A stretch of DNA of 33,326 nt. Source: JANLUX01 sp031409815 (GTDB lineage: Bacteria > Bacteroidota > Bacteroidia > AKYH767-A > OLB10). Every line of letters starts with the position of its first letter. The stretch's first letter is position 1. Below are positions 23,748 through 31,421 of the stretch, piece after piece. The stretch is from positions 1 through 33,326 of the forward strand of contig JANNXV010000055.1 in NCBI GenBank assembly GCA_031409815.1. Direction: 5' to 3'. The notes beneath the pieces were generated by a model. The model made no database searches. It was not told the origin of the DNA and was given only the letters and a program-made list of their open reading frames with translations. Both the position numbers and the translations under genes were made by a program.

Positions 23748-24635
23748 TTATTTGATTAGTTGTTTAGCAATAATAAAAAATCGTTTTGTTACTATTAATT
23801 GGGGCCACATAGCCAATGCCAGTTTTAAATACTTAAAAGCGATTTGTTTATTATTTGATAATGCTGCATGCAAGGATATATAGGAGAAGCGAACCGATTT
23901 GAATTTATCAAAATCTGCAATCCAGGTTTTAACTGCATTATTCTCTTCAACATATTTTAAAAACAGATGAATTCTTGTCAGTAATTTTTCTATATCTGTT
24001 TCTTTCATGCTACGCTGATCATGATCAATTAGAATGGAAGTAAGAACCTGGTGATGAAAAATCGCATATTTACTTGCCAATCGCAACCACAATTCATAAT
24101 CCTCTGTTCCTGCCAATAAACGATTTTCGATAAAAAGATTTTCTTTTGCAATAGCAGAAGAAATAAAAATTCCGTTTGGGCTAACCACATTGTTACTCTT
24201 TAGTTCATCATTCAGCTGTGGTGGCAGATGCTTGGATGAAAACAATATCTTATCGGTTTGATTTCTTATTTCATACCCATGATGAAATATTTTTACTTCT
24301 GCATTTTTGCTGATGTAGTTACTCGCTTCTGATAAATGATTGGGTAATAGTACATCGTCTGAATCCAGAAAACAAACAAAATCACCGGCAGATATTCTGA
24401 TACCTGCATTGCGTGCAGCGCCTCTTTCAGCGTTCGGAATTAATACATACTTAATTCTTTCATCCAGAATAGTTTTTACAATTTGCTCCGTGTTATCAGT
24501 ACTCCCATCATTTACAATTATTAATTCCCAATTTTGATATTGTTGATTTTGTACAGAACCTATGGTAGTTTCAATAAACGCTGCCCGGTTGTAAGTTGGA
24601 ATAATTACCGAAAACTTTATCGACTGATCACTCAT
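23748..24635 (-). CDS. GT2-family glycosyltransferase (295 aa)
   Basis: Same fold and motif order as the GT2 at 21018-21923: FSVIIPTYNRAAFIETTI, IVNDGSTDNTEQIV, ERGAARNAGIR, LDSDD and GTEDYELWLRLASKY, plus a shared HDQRS/HDERS stretch. The two are paralogues, probably from a duplication within this locus, with diverged middle and C-terminal regions that may give different acceptor specificity. It starts at ATG 24635, overlapping the end of the GT4 gene by eight bases, so they are co-transcribed and probably translationally coupled. An 85-base gap separates it from the asparagine-synthetase-like gene. Confidence 0.88.
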   Translation of the reverse strand: MSDQSIKFSVIIPTYNRAAFIETTIGSVQNQQYQNWELIIVNDGSTDNTEQIVKTILDERIKYVLIPNAERGAARNAGIRISAGDFVCFLDSDDVLLPNHLSEASNYISKNAEVKIFHHGYEIRNQTDKILFSSKHLPPQLNDELKSNNVVSPNGIFISSAIAKENLFIENRLLAGTEDYELWLRLASKYAIFHHQVLTSILIDHDQRSMKETDIEKLLTRIHLFLKYVEENNAVKTWIADFDKFKSVRFSYISLHAALSNNKQIAFKYLKLALAMWPQLIVTKRFFIIAKQLIK

Positions 24636-25743
24636 AAATAGTTTTCATTTTATTAATCATTTTTATAATATCAAAATGCACTGCTACATCCTTTTTACCA
24701 TTTGCAATTAGTGATTGCTTCAAATTAGTATTCGATAAAATTTCACTTATAGCGCTGGTAATTGCTGCTGCATTTTGATGCGGAACTACTATTGCGTTGG
24801 CACGATTATTTACAAATTCATTTGCAATTCCTGACAAAGTGAAAACAGATGGAACGCCAGCTGCCAACGCTTCAACATATACCTGCCCAAATGCCTCACT
24901 GTGATCATCAATCGGAACATGTACAAATACATCCATCAAATGATACATTGATGGTGTATCGACTTCAAAAACTATTTTTCGATAGCTATCAAACGGAAGC
25001 GAAGTAAGTAATTCTTCAATCTCCTTTTCATATTCGCCTTTTGCATTGGCAAGTAATAGAATTGCTAATGGAAATTCTTGTCGCAACTCCCTAAATGCAG
25101 GAATAATATATTGAATACCCTTCCAATAAGTCCATCTTGAAATTACTCCAACAGTAGGGTTTGCGTTCCCTAAATCATACTTTTTCTTTAAAGAGTTGAT
25201 ACGCTCTGCATTTACATCCTCAAAATAGTTAAGATCAAAACCATGATGAACAACTGTGATTTTTTGAGCAGGCACCTTTTCATTTTCCATCAAAATGTTT
25301 TTGATACCCTCGCTAATAGCTACAATATGCGTTGAGTGCTTATTTATTAAATGATCGTATTTTACGGCATGTTGATTATAAAGATGATGTTGAGAAGCAT
25401 GATGACGGGTGTGTATTCGATTTGGAACTCCGCTAATTTTTGCAGCCATAATAGCCATCAAACTTGCATCAAACAAATGTGCATGCACCGTTTTTATCCG
25501 TTTGCTAAACAGTAACCAGCATAATTTAATAAAACAGAGTGGGAAATCCTTTTTACCTCGGTATCGAAAACAATGAACCTCGATATCTAGCTTACGACAA
25601 TAGTGGGCAAGAGATGGTTCGTTTGGATTCAAAAAAACAATCTCGAATTGAGTTTCTGTTTTTGAAAGTTCCCTAAAAAACCATTCGAAAGCAAGACTGC
25701 TTTCTACTAATGAAATAACAAATAAGATTTTTCTATTTTCCAA
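24628..25743 (-). CDS. GT4-family glycosyltransferase (371 aa)
   Basis: A GT-B enzyme: the N-terminal domain has KILFVISLVESSLAFEWFFREL and VHAHLFDASLMAIMAAKISG; the C-terminal domain has VGVISRWTYWKGIQYIIPAF, EVDTPSMYHLMDVFVHVP and SEAFGQVYVEALAAGVPSVF with the family E-x7-E donor-binding motif. It acts on a lipid-linked glycan at the cytoplasmic face. The start appears to be TTG (25743-25741), within the last codons of the preceding GT2 gene (11-base overlap); no early ATG exists in this frame. A weak start tied to the upstream ribosome fits translational coupling. Its stop overlaps the next GT2 start. Confidence 0.88.
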   Translation of the reverse strand: MENRKILFVISLVESSLAFEWFFRELSKTETQFEIVFLNPNEPSLAHYCRKLDIEVHCFRYRGKKDFPLCFIKLCWLLFSKRIKTVHAHLFDASLMAIMAAKISGVPNRIHTRHHASQHHLYNQHAVKYDHLINKHSTHIVAISEGIKNILMENEKVPAQKITVVHHGFDLNYFEDVNAERINSLKKKYDLGNANPTVGVISRWTYWKGIQYIIPAFRELRQEFPLAILLLANAKGEYEKEIEELLTSLPFDSYRKIVFEVDTPSMYHLMDVFVHVPIDDHSEAFGQVYVEALAAGVPSVFTLSGIANEFVNNRANAIVVPHQNAAAITSAISEILSNTNLKQSLIANGKKDVAVHFDIIKMINKMKTIYE

Positions 25744-26662
25744 AAGGCATGTTGTGATAACCTTTGTAAATATAAAAACCTACCAGCAAATGACATAAGC
25801 GGAAATATAAAAAATCAAACATTCTAAAATTCAACCAATGGTCGGTAATAAATAATATTGGTGAATTAAGTAATCGCATTAAAGTATAAACGCCCTTTTT
25901 TAAAGGCGAATACCTAACAATTAGCTCTTGGTAACCAATATTGGCTGCATGCCTATGTGTGATGGCATTATTATATGTGCGTTGCAAAAATCCACGCAAG
26001 CTTGTTTTATTCACTTCGTTATGCCAGGCCTTTATCATAGGGTATATATAGGCTTTATATCCCGCTCTTATCAATCGAACAGAGAAGTCATGGTCTTCTG
26101 CTCCGGCAAGTGGAAAACTAGCATCATAACCATTTACATTAAAATATATTTCTTTTGGAATGAGAAGCGTTGCACCAGCCAAACCTGTTGTAGGAAACAT
26201 TTTATCTTCATGCCAATCCATACCTCTACACCATCCTTTCATGGTTGTAAAATGAATGGATTCTAAAAATCTTCCAAAAGGCTGCAACTGAATTTTTTTT
26301 CTTAATTCATTAGGGTATTCCCAATTGAAATTAAAAATCGCCTGTGGATGCTCAGCATTTAATTGAAGTGTTTTATTTATCAGTTCAGCACTAATCCACA
26401 TGTCATCATCCAAAAACAAAAGCAATGATGATTGAGCGATGGCTGCACCATTATTGCGGGCAGATGCCACACCTTGCTCCGGATTATTGATTACATGAAC
26501 TTTATTAAAGGACACCGGGACTTCAACTCCTTGTGTTTTGGAATCATTAACAACAATAATCTCAATATCTAATCCTTCAATGGCTAAATAAGCACGATGC
26601 AGGGTTTCATTAAATATAAGATGTCGGTCCTTTGTGGGAATAATGATGCTGAGTTGCGGCAT
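25733..26662 (-). CDS. GT2-family glycosyltransferase, first gene of second glycan locus (309 aa)
   Basis: A GT-A enzyme with LSIIIPTKDRHLIFNETL, IIVVNDSKTQG, GVASARNNGAAIAQS and the metal-binding LFLDDDMW, then GLAGATLLIPKE and GAEDHDFSVRLIRAGY. It is more distant from the other two GT2 enzymes here. I chose ATG 26662 (MPQLSIIIPTK) over a TTG five codons upstream because a predicted -7 element overlaps the latter. C-terminal hydrophobic residues (~275-300) may dock it on the membrane. It leads a run of five closely spaced minus-strand genes. Confidence 0.87.
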   Translation of the reverse strand: MPQLSIIIPTKDRHLIFNETLHRAYLAIEGLDIEIIVVNDSKTQGVEVPVSFNKVHVINNPEQGVASARNNGAAIAQSSLLLFLDDDMWISAELINKTLQLNAEHPQAIFNFNWEYPNELRKKIQLQPFGRFLESIHFTTMKGWCRGMDWHEDKMFPTTGLAGATLLIPKEIYFNVNGYDASFPLAGAEDHDFSVRLIRAGYKAYIYPMIKAWHNEVNKTSLRGFLQRTYNNAITHRHAANIGYQELIVRYSPLKKGVYTLMRLLNSPILFITDHWLNFRMFDFLYFRLCHLLVGFYIYKGYHNMPFGK

Positions 26663-26674
26663 TTTATAGTTCAG

Positions 26675-26682
26675 CAAAACTA
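26675..26682 (-). promoter_or_regulatory. -7 promoter element of the second glycan locus
   Basis: On the minus strand these bases read TAGTTTTG, matching TAnnTTTG, about 13 bases before ATG 26662. The leader would be very short. It would drive all five genes down to 21018. No -33 TTG is evident. Confidence 0.45.
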
Positions 26683-26756
26683 TTGCATTGTTTTTAACAT
26701 AAGAGTCATTAAAATATCTTAATTAAAAAAAACTCTTTAACAAATATAAATTTTAA

Positions 26757-27299
26757 CTACAATTTTTTTCCTTTAACAACCTTCTGGTCAAGGTTAACAT
26801 TTTTAAGGCTTTTCATTTTAAACATTAAGTAGACACCCTGATTGTTTAAATAGGTGTAATAGGTTTGATCACCATAATTAATTTTACCTCTTGATTTAAC
26901 CCATTCTAGTGCTTTTATTGAATAATATCCATTGGGGTCACCATCGCTGCCAAACACTAAATATTTTTTAGGATCATCTTCAAAACCCATCGTTACTTTA
27001 CTATTATCTACCACCTGATTAATTACGCAAGCAGTGTTTCTTTTAAACACAACCTCCTCCAGATTCTTGCCGCTCTTTATTACTAATGTTCCATCATCTG
27101 TACCCTTTTCTCTTCCAAGGTCCTCACCTCTCTTTAGCACAACCTGTTCAGAAAGATAAAACTGAATTGATTTTAAATCAGCTTCTGTGAGCTTGTATTT
27201 ATCCCTTATAGCCTGTGTAAATGGAATTTTGGGTGAACACGCATCAAAAACAAATAGTAAAATTGCCAATAGAAATGTGGTGACAGAAGTCTTCTTCAT
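26757..27299 (-). CDS. Probable lipoprotein or exported protein of unknown function (180 aa)
   Basis: I do not recognise a family. The N-terminus MKKTSVTTFLLAILLFVFDACSP is a signal peptide with a Cys after F-D-A, an imperfect lipobox; Asp at -2 is unusual, so acylation is uncertain. The mature part begins IPFTQAIRDKYKLTEADLKSIQFYLS, a helix-like segment, followed by beta-rich sequence with EEVVFKRNTACVI and LVFGSDGDPNGYYSIKALEW. The C-terminus is basic (KVVKGKKL). It is expected at the periplasmic face of a membrane. It follows the inactive M16 gene by 71 bases on the same strand and may share its transcript. Stop is TAG. Confidence 0.65.
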   Translation of the reverse strand: MKKTSVTTFLLAILLFVFDACSPKIPFTQAIRDKYKLTEADLKSIQFYLSEQVVLKRGEDLGREKGTDDGTLVIKSGKNLEEVVFKRNTACVINQVVDNSKVTMGFEDDPKKYLVFGSDGDPNGYYSIKALEWVKSRGKINYGDQTYYTYLNNQGVYLMFKMKSLKNVNLDQKVVKGKKL

Positions 27300-27370
27300 A
27301 AATTAATTTCTTGGTATCAATTCAAACTTTATTCCAATTAAAAAACACTTCTGTTGAAATCACTTAAATT

Positions 27371-28924
27371 TCATTTAAAAGTTTCCTTAGAATTGATGAC
27401 TGTTACTTTCACATTCTTTAAGGGATGAGACATAATAAAACTATCTTCTTCCAAAATTTCAGCAGACAATACTGCTTTTTGAGTATTGGAGTAACTCATA
27501 GGAGATGGCAGATTTTTCTCTAAACTATTTTTCAATGGTGCGACTTCTGTACTGTCTGTTACAATAGCGATATACATATTTTCTGTTTGCCAGTATTTCT
27601 GCATACATCTGTTTACATCTGCGTTTGTTACCTTGGCAAGTAACTCATCCATTTCCTTTAAATAATCTTTACGACCATAAAAACGACTATCCATTAAATA
27701 TCCCAATTGTCGTTCGGGAGTTTGAGTATATAGCTTAATATAACTCCGAAGAAATGTTCTGGTTAATTCAAAATCCTCATCACTAAGTCCATTATCAACC
27801 AAATTCTGCATTTCGTACAATGCCATACGCATAGCAAAATGAGCGTGGCCAATTGTAATGTCTTTCAACTCAGGATATTGCTTTTTCAGACCCTTTGCAG
27901 TTTGAACAGGGCGAAGCCAAATAGAAAAATAATTAGAAGATCTGGGTACACCTGGACGAGGAACCATATTGCTACCACCGTTACTATACCATTCAATATA
28001 ACTGTAATCACCATAATTCATCGAACGCTCTTCTCGAATTTTTTTATAGAGATGAGAGTAACTTTTACGGTGTTCACCTAGCCAGGAATTAGCGATCATA
28101 AGAGGTGCAAAATCATCTGATGCTCGTGTTATCGGCAAAGCAAAGCCCATAAATATGGCCGAACCTAATGCATTGTCTTTCGAAATAATCTCAACATTTA
28201 AACCGTCTGCTTTTGCAGCTATACCTGCAGCCGGAAGTGAAGGAATCGTATTCGATAATTTTTTCATATCAATAACCAAACTATTTAAAAGCTCGGCTGT
28301 ATAGTTTCCGGCAATGCCAATGCTAACATTTTCTGAAGTAAAATAATTGGAGTAATGATCCTTTACATCTTTAAGCGAACAATTTTTTACACCATTAGAA
28401 GTTCCATCTACCATATGCTGATAATTAGTTCCACGAAAGAGAAAATCTTCTAAAGCTTTTTTACTGTATTCTTCATCAGAAGCTGAACGAATAATTTCGT
28501 CAACATAATTTTGTTGATTGGATTTTAAACGACTAAAATCTTCTTCAGCAAAACGCGGTGCAGTTATTAAGTTTTTTATGATTGGATATACTTTATCGAT
28601 AAAATCCTTATGCACTTGAAAGGTGAATACAGTTATTTCTTTATCAACGCTAACAGAAAATGATGTAGCCATTGGATATAAAAAGTCTTTCAACTTTGTA
28701 CTGCTCATATCTTTAGTTCCGCCTTCAATAATTGTATTAGCAGTAAGTTGGGTTAACCCTTCTTTACCTTTTGGATCGCAGATGGAACCGTTGCGAAACA
28801 TTAATTTGATGATAACTTTGTTTGATTTAGGTAGTTTTAACTCCACAACATCTGCAGCAATTGATAGCTGAATAGTGCTGATAAGGAAAATAAATGTTGC
28901 GAAACCGAGAACGATATTTTTCAT
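27371..28924 (-). CDS. M16 peptidase-like subunit without zinc site (517 aa)
   Basis: The signal peptide is MKNIVLGFATFIFLISTIQLSIAA. The two-lobed M16 fold is recognisable (FAEEDFSRLKSNQQNYVDEI, IGIAGNYTAELLNSLV, FMGFALPITRASDDFAPLMIANSWLGEHR). At the position of the HxxEH zinc motif it has GLTQLTANTIIEGG, with no histidines, so it should be catalytically inactive. Inactive subunits of this kind pair with an active M16 protein, here encoded 62 bases upstream (28987-30345). The pair should form a periplasmic or envelope zinc protease acting on peptides or unfolded proteins. Length is normal. Confidence 0.85.
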   Translation of the reverse strand: MKNIVLGFATFIFLISTIQLSIAADVVELKLPKSNKVIIKLMFRNGSICDPKGKEGLTQLTANTIIEGGTKDMSSTKLKDFLYPMATSFSVSVDKEITVFTFQVHKDFIDKVYPIIKNLITAPRFAEEDFSRLKSNQQNYVDEIIRSASDEEYSKKALEDFLFRGTNYQHMVDGTSNGVKNCSLKDVKDHYSNYFTSENVSIGIAGNYTAELLNSLVIDMKKLSNTIPSLPAAGIAAKADGLNVEIISKDNALGSAIFMGFALPITRASDDFAPLMIANSWLGEHRKSYSHLYKKIREERSMNYGDYSYIEWYSNGGSNMVPRPGVPRSSNYFSIWLRPVQTAKGLKKQYPELKDITIGHAHFAMRMALYEMQNLVDNGLSDEDFELTRTFLRSYIKLYTQTPERQLGYLMDSRFYGRKDYLKEMDELLAKVTNADVNRCMQKYWQTENMYIAIVTDSTEVAPLKNSLEKNLPSPMSYSNTQKAVLSAEILEEDSFIMSHPLKNVKVTVINSKETFK

Positions 28925-28986
28925 TTTATTTTAGAACTTTTATAAGGTTAATTTAAATTTTTAAGCACAATTTTATTGGTAAAAAC

Positions 28987-30345
28987 CTATTTTCTGAATG
29001 GTGAATTTTCACCGGGTGTAATGGTGCCAATTGTGAGATGCTGCTCAACAAAATATTTTTTTGCAACACGCATAATATCTGCTTGTGTAACAGAATCATA
29101 ATGACGATAAGAAGTATTAATACTTTCGGGATTACCTGAAACCCATGTAAAATAAGAAAGTGATTCTGCAATTGTTGAGGGGTTATCAATACGCATGGCA
29201 AAGCTGTATTTTAACTGACTTTTGGTGTCGGCCAGATCCTTTTCGTTTACAGGTGTTGTTTTTATTTTCTCAATAGCCGCATTTATTTTATCATACACAA
29301 CCATCACATCCTTATCATCAACAAAAGTGGCTGTTACACCTACGAGGTAAGGATCGCGTGTAAAGTAAACCGAAGGTTCAAGGCTACGCAGTTTCTGCTC
29401 GTCAGTCACTAATTTATTGTATAATGCAGACTTTTCGGAAAACAAAAGATTGCATAAAATATCTAATGCTTCGTAATCATTATTGTCTGTTGCGAAAGCC
29501 GGCCCCTTGTAATTAAGAGCAAGAACAGCAGGATAATTTGGGACTTGAATATGTGCATATCTGGTTTCATTTTGCTCGGGCTCTGTGGCAATTTCTTTTG
29601 GAGCATATCCTGTTTTCCAAACACCAAAATATTTCTCCGCTAACTTATTTACTTTGTCTGCTGTAACATCACCAACCACAATAATGGTTGCAAGTTCAGG
29701 TCTGTAAAATCGTTTATAAAAGTCCTGTGAGTATTGGTATTGATTCGGCATATCTACTACGTCTTTAAAAAATCCCATCGTGGTGTGTTTGTAAGTGTGG
29801 TTTACAAATGCCACATCACTCACCTTCTCATCTAGTTGGTTCATTGGGTTAGATGAGTTCTTGGTGTACTCACCTTTTACGGCTCCTGCTTCTGTTTTAA
29901 ATGCCTGTTCTGAATAATGAAGATTCATAAATCGGTCTGCTTCGATTTCAAACATTTTATCAAGCATTTCAGCATTACCTGTCATATGATACACTGTTCT
30001 GTCGAGCGAAGTATTTGCATTAGCAGAAGCACCAATTGATTTCAAAACCTCGCTGTATTGATCGGATGAATATTTATCCGTTCCTCTAAACATCATATGT
30101 TCAAAAAAATGAGCGAAACCGGATTTTCCTTCTTCGACTTCATCACGTGAGCCTACTCGCATCACAATATAAAAAGCAGCCAATCCAGGACTATCGTAAG
30201 GGACTGTAACAACATTTGCTCCATTAGCTAATTTTTTTTGCTGGATGGGATAAGGAAGAATATTTGCTGCAGTTTCAGGTTGACCTGCGTTAACAACTGA
30301 GCACATAAGAAGTGCAGTCATTAATAAATTGATAATTCGTTTCAT
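28987..30345 (-). CDS. M16-family zinc metallopeptidase, active subunit (452 aa)
   Basis: The signal peptide MKRIINLLMTALLMCSVVNA directs it to the envelope. The inverted zinc motif is HFFEH at residues 79-83 (SGFAHFFEHMMFRGT), the M16 (insulinase/mitochondrial processing peptidase) active site; a downstream EAGAVKGEY segment supplies the third zinc ligand. The second lobe has PELATIIVVGDVTADKV. It is the catalytic partner of the inactive M16 protein 62 bases downstream; in this phylum the two usually form a heterodimer. It follows fabG by 60 bases on the same strand. Substrate is unknown. Confidence 0.92.
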   Translation of the reverse strand: MKRIINLLMTALLMCSVVNAGQPETAANILPYPIQQKKLANGANVVTVPYDSPGLAAFYIVMRVGSRDEVEEGKSGFAHFFEHMMFRGTDKYSSDQYSEVLKSIGASANANTSLDRTVYHMTGNAEMLDKMFEIEADRFMNLHYSEQAFKTEAGAVKGEYTKNSSNPMNQLDEKVSDVAFVNHTYKHTTMGFFKDVVDMPNQYQYSQDFYKRFYRPELATIIVVGDVTADKVNKLAEKYFGVWKTGYAPKEIATEPEQNETRYAHIQVPNYPAVLALNYKGPAFATDNNDYEALDILCNLLFSEKSALYNKLVTDEQKLRSLEPSVYFTRDPYLVGVTATFVDDKDVMVVYDKINAAIEKIKTTPVNEKDLADTKSQLKYSFAMRIDNPSTIAESLSYFTWVSGNPESINTSYRHYDSVTQADIMRVAKKYFVEQHLTIGTITPGENSPFRK

Positions 30346-30405
30346 TTATTTTTTAAGATTTACAATTATTAGAAAATTGATTGGATTAAATTTATTGTGA
30401 GCCTA

Positions 30406-31155
30406 TCAGGTCAACATGCCACCATCAACCTGAATGGTTTGTCCGGTGATATAAGAAGATTGATCGCTAGCCAGAAATATCACACAATTTGCTACATCTT
30501 CAGGACTTCCACCTCGTTTTAAAGGAATAGACTCACGCCATTGTTTAACAGATTCCTCATTTAGTTTCTCAGTCATCTCAGTCTCTATAAAACCAGGTGC
30601 AATCGCATTGCATCTGATGTTTCGAGAACCCAATTCCTGAGCAATTGATTTGGTAAAACCAATAATACCGGCTTTGCTTGCTGCGTAATTCGCCTGACCT
30701 GCATTTCCTTTTACTCCTACTACAGAAGAAATATTTATTATTGAACCTTTACGTTGTTTCAGCATTGGCTTTTGTGCCGCCTTAGTAATATTGAAAACAG
30801 ATTTAAGATTGGTTCTGATAACATCGTCAAACTGTTCTTCCGACATGCGCATAAGCAAATTATCACGAGTAATGCCCGCATTATTAACTACAATGTCTAA
30901 TGATTGAAAATCTGCAAGCACATTTGTGATTAGTTGATCAGCAGAAGTAAAATTTGCTGCATCTGACTGATAGCCCTTTGCTTTAATATTGAATTGCTTT
31001 AGTTCCTCCTCTAATTCTTTGGCTTTATCAGGTGAACTTAGAAAGGTAAAAGCAATATTTGCTCCTTCCTGTGCCATTCTGATTGCGATACCTCTTCCAA
31101 TACCTCTTGAGGCTCCGGTTATTAATACTGTTTTTCCTTCTAATAAACGACCCAT
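30406..31155 (-). CDS. fabG: 3-oxoacyl-ACP reductase (249 aa)
   Basis: FabG reduces 3-oxoacyl-ACP with NADPH in the fatty acid elongation cycle. The short-chain dehydrogenase fold shows TGASRGIGRGIA (cofactor loop), NNAGITRDNLLMRM, and the Ser144-Tyr157-Lys161 catalytic set (ISSVVGVKGNAGQANYAASK), with the same Ser-Tyr spacing as E. coli FabG. PGFIETEMTEKL and the C-terminal YITGQTIQVDGGM complete it. Length is typical, and the N-terminus MGRLLEGKTVLITG supports the ATG at 31155. No other fab gene is nearby; it heads a possible transcript into the M16 pair. Confidence 0.92.
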   Translation of the reverse strand: MGRLLEGKTVLITGASRGIGRGIAIRMAQEGANIAFTFLSSPDKAKELEEELKQFNIKAKGYQSDAANFTSADQLITNVLADFQSLDIVVNNAGITRDNLLMRMSEEQFDDVIRTNLKSVFNITKAAQKPMLKQRKGSIINISSVVGVKGNAGQANYAASKAGIIGFTKSIAQELGSRNIRCNAIAPGFIETEMTEKLNEESVKQWRESIPLKRGGSPEDVANCVIFLASDQSSYITGQTIQVDGGMLT

Positions 31156-31179
31156 TGTTATGCTAGTTTAATTGATTGC

Positions 31180-31187
31180 CAAATATA
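31180..31187 (-). promoter_or_regulatory. -7 promoter element of fabG
   Basis: On the minus strand these bases read TATATTTG, matching TAnnTTTG, about 25 bases upstream of ATG 31155. The remaining 31188-31421 interval holds no gene I can support and no clear hairpin terminator. Confidence 0.5.
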
Positions 31188-31421
31188 GTTGGTTGGGAAA
31201 TTAGAAATGGTAGAATTTGAAATTTAAATTAGCAAAAAAATAACTAAACTGAATAGAATGTCGCTGGTTGAAAATAAGCATTCTAACCGATTAAATACAT
31301 TGAACTTTATTCGATACCAAGTTGCTGATTCAAACAATATTGAGCTTAAAAATTGAAAATGATCGAACTATAACTTAAAAAAATACAAAATGATTAAAGT
31401 CAAGTAGATGTTACAAATACT

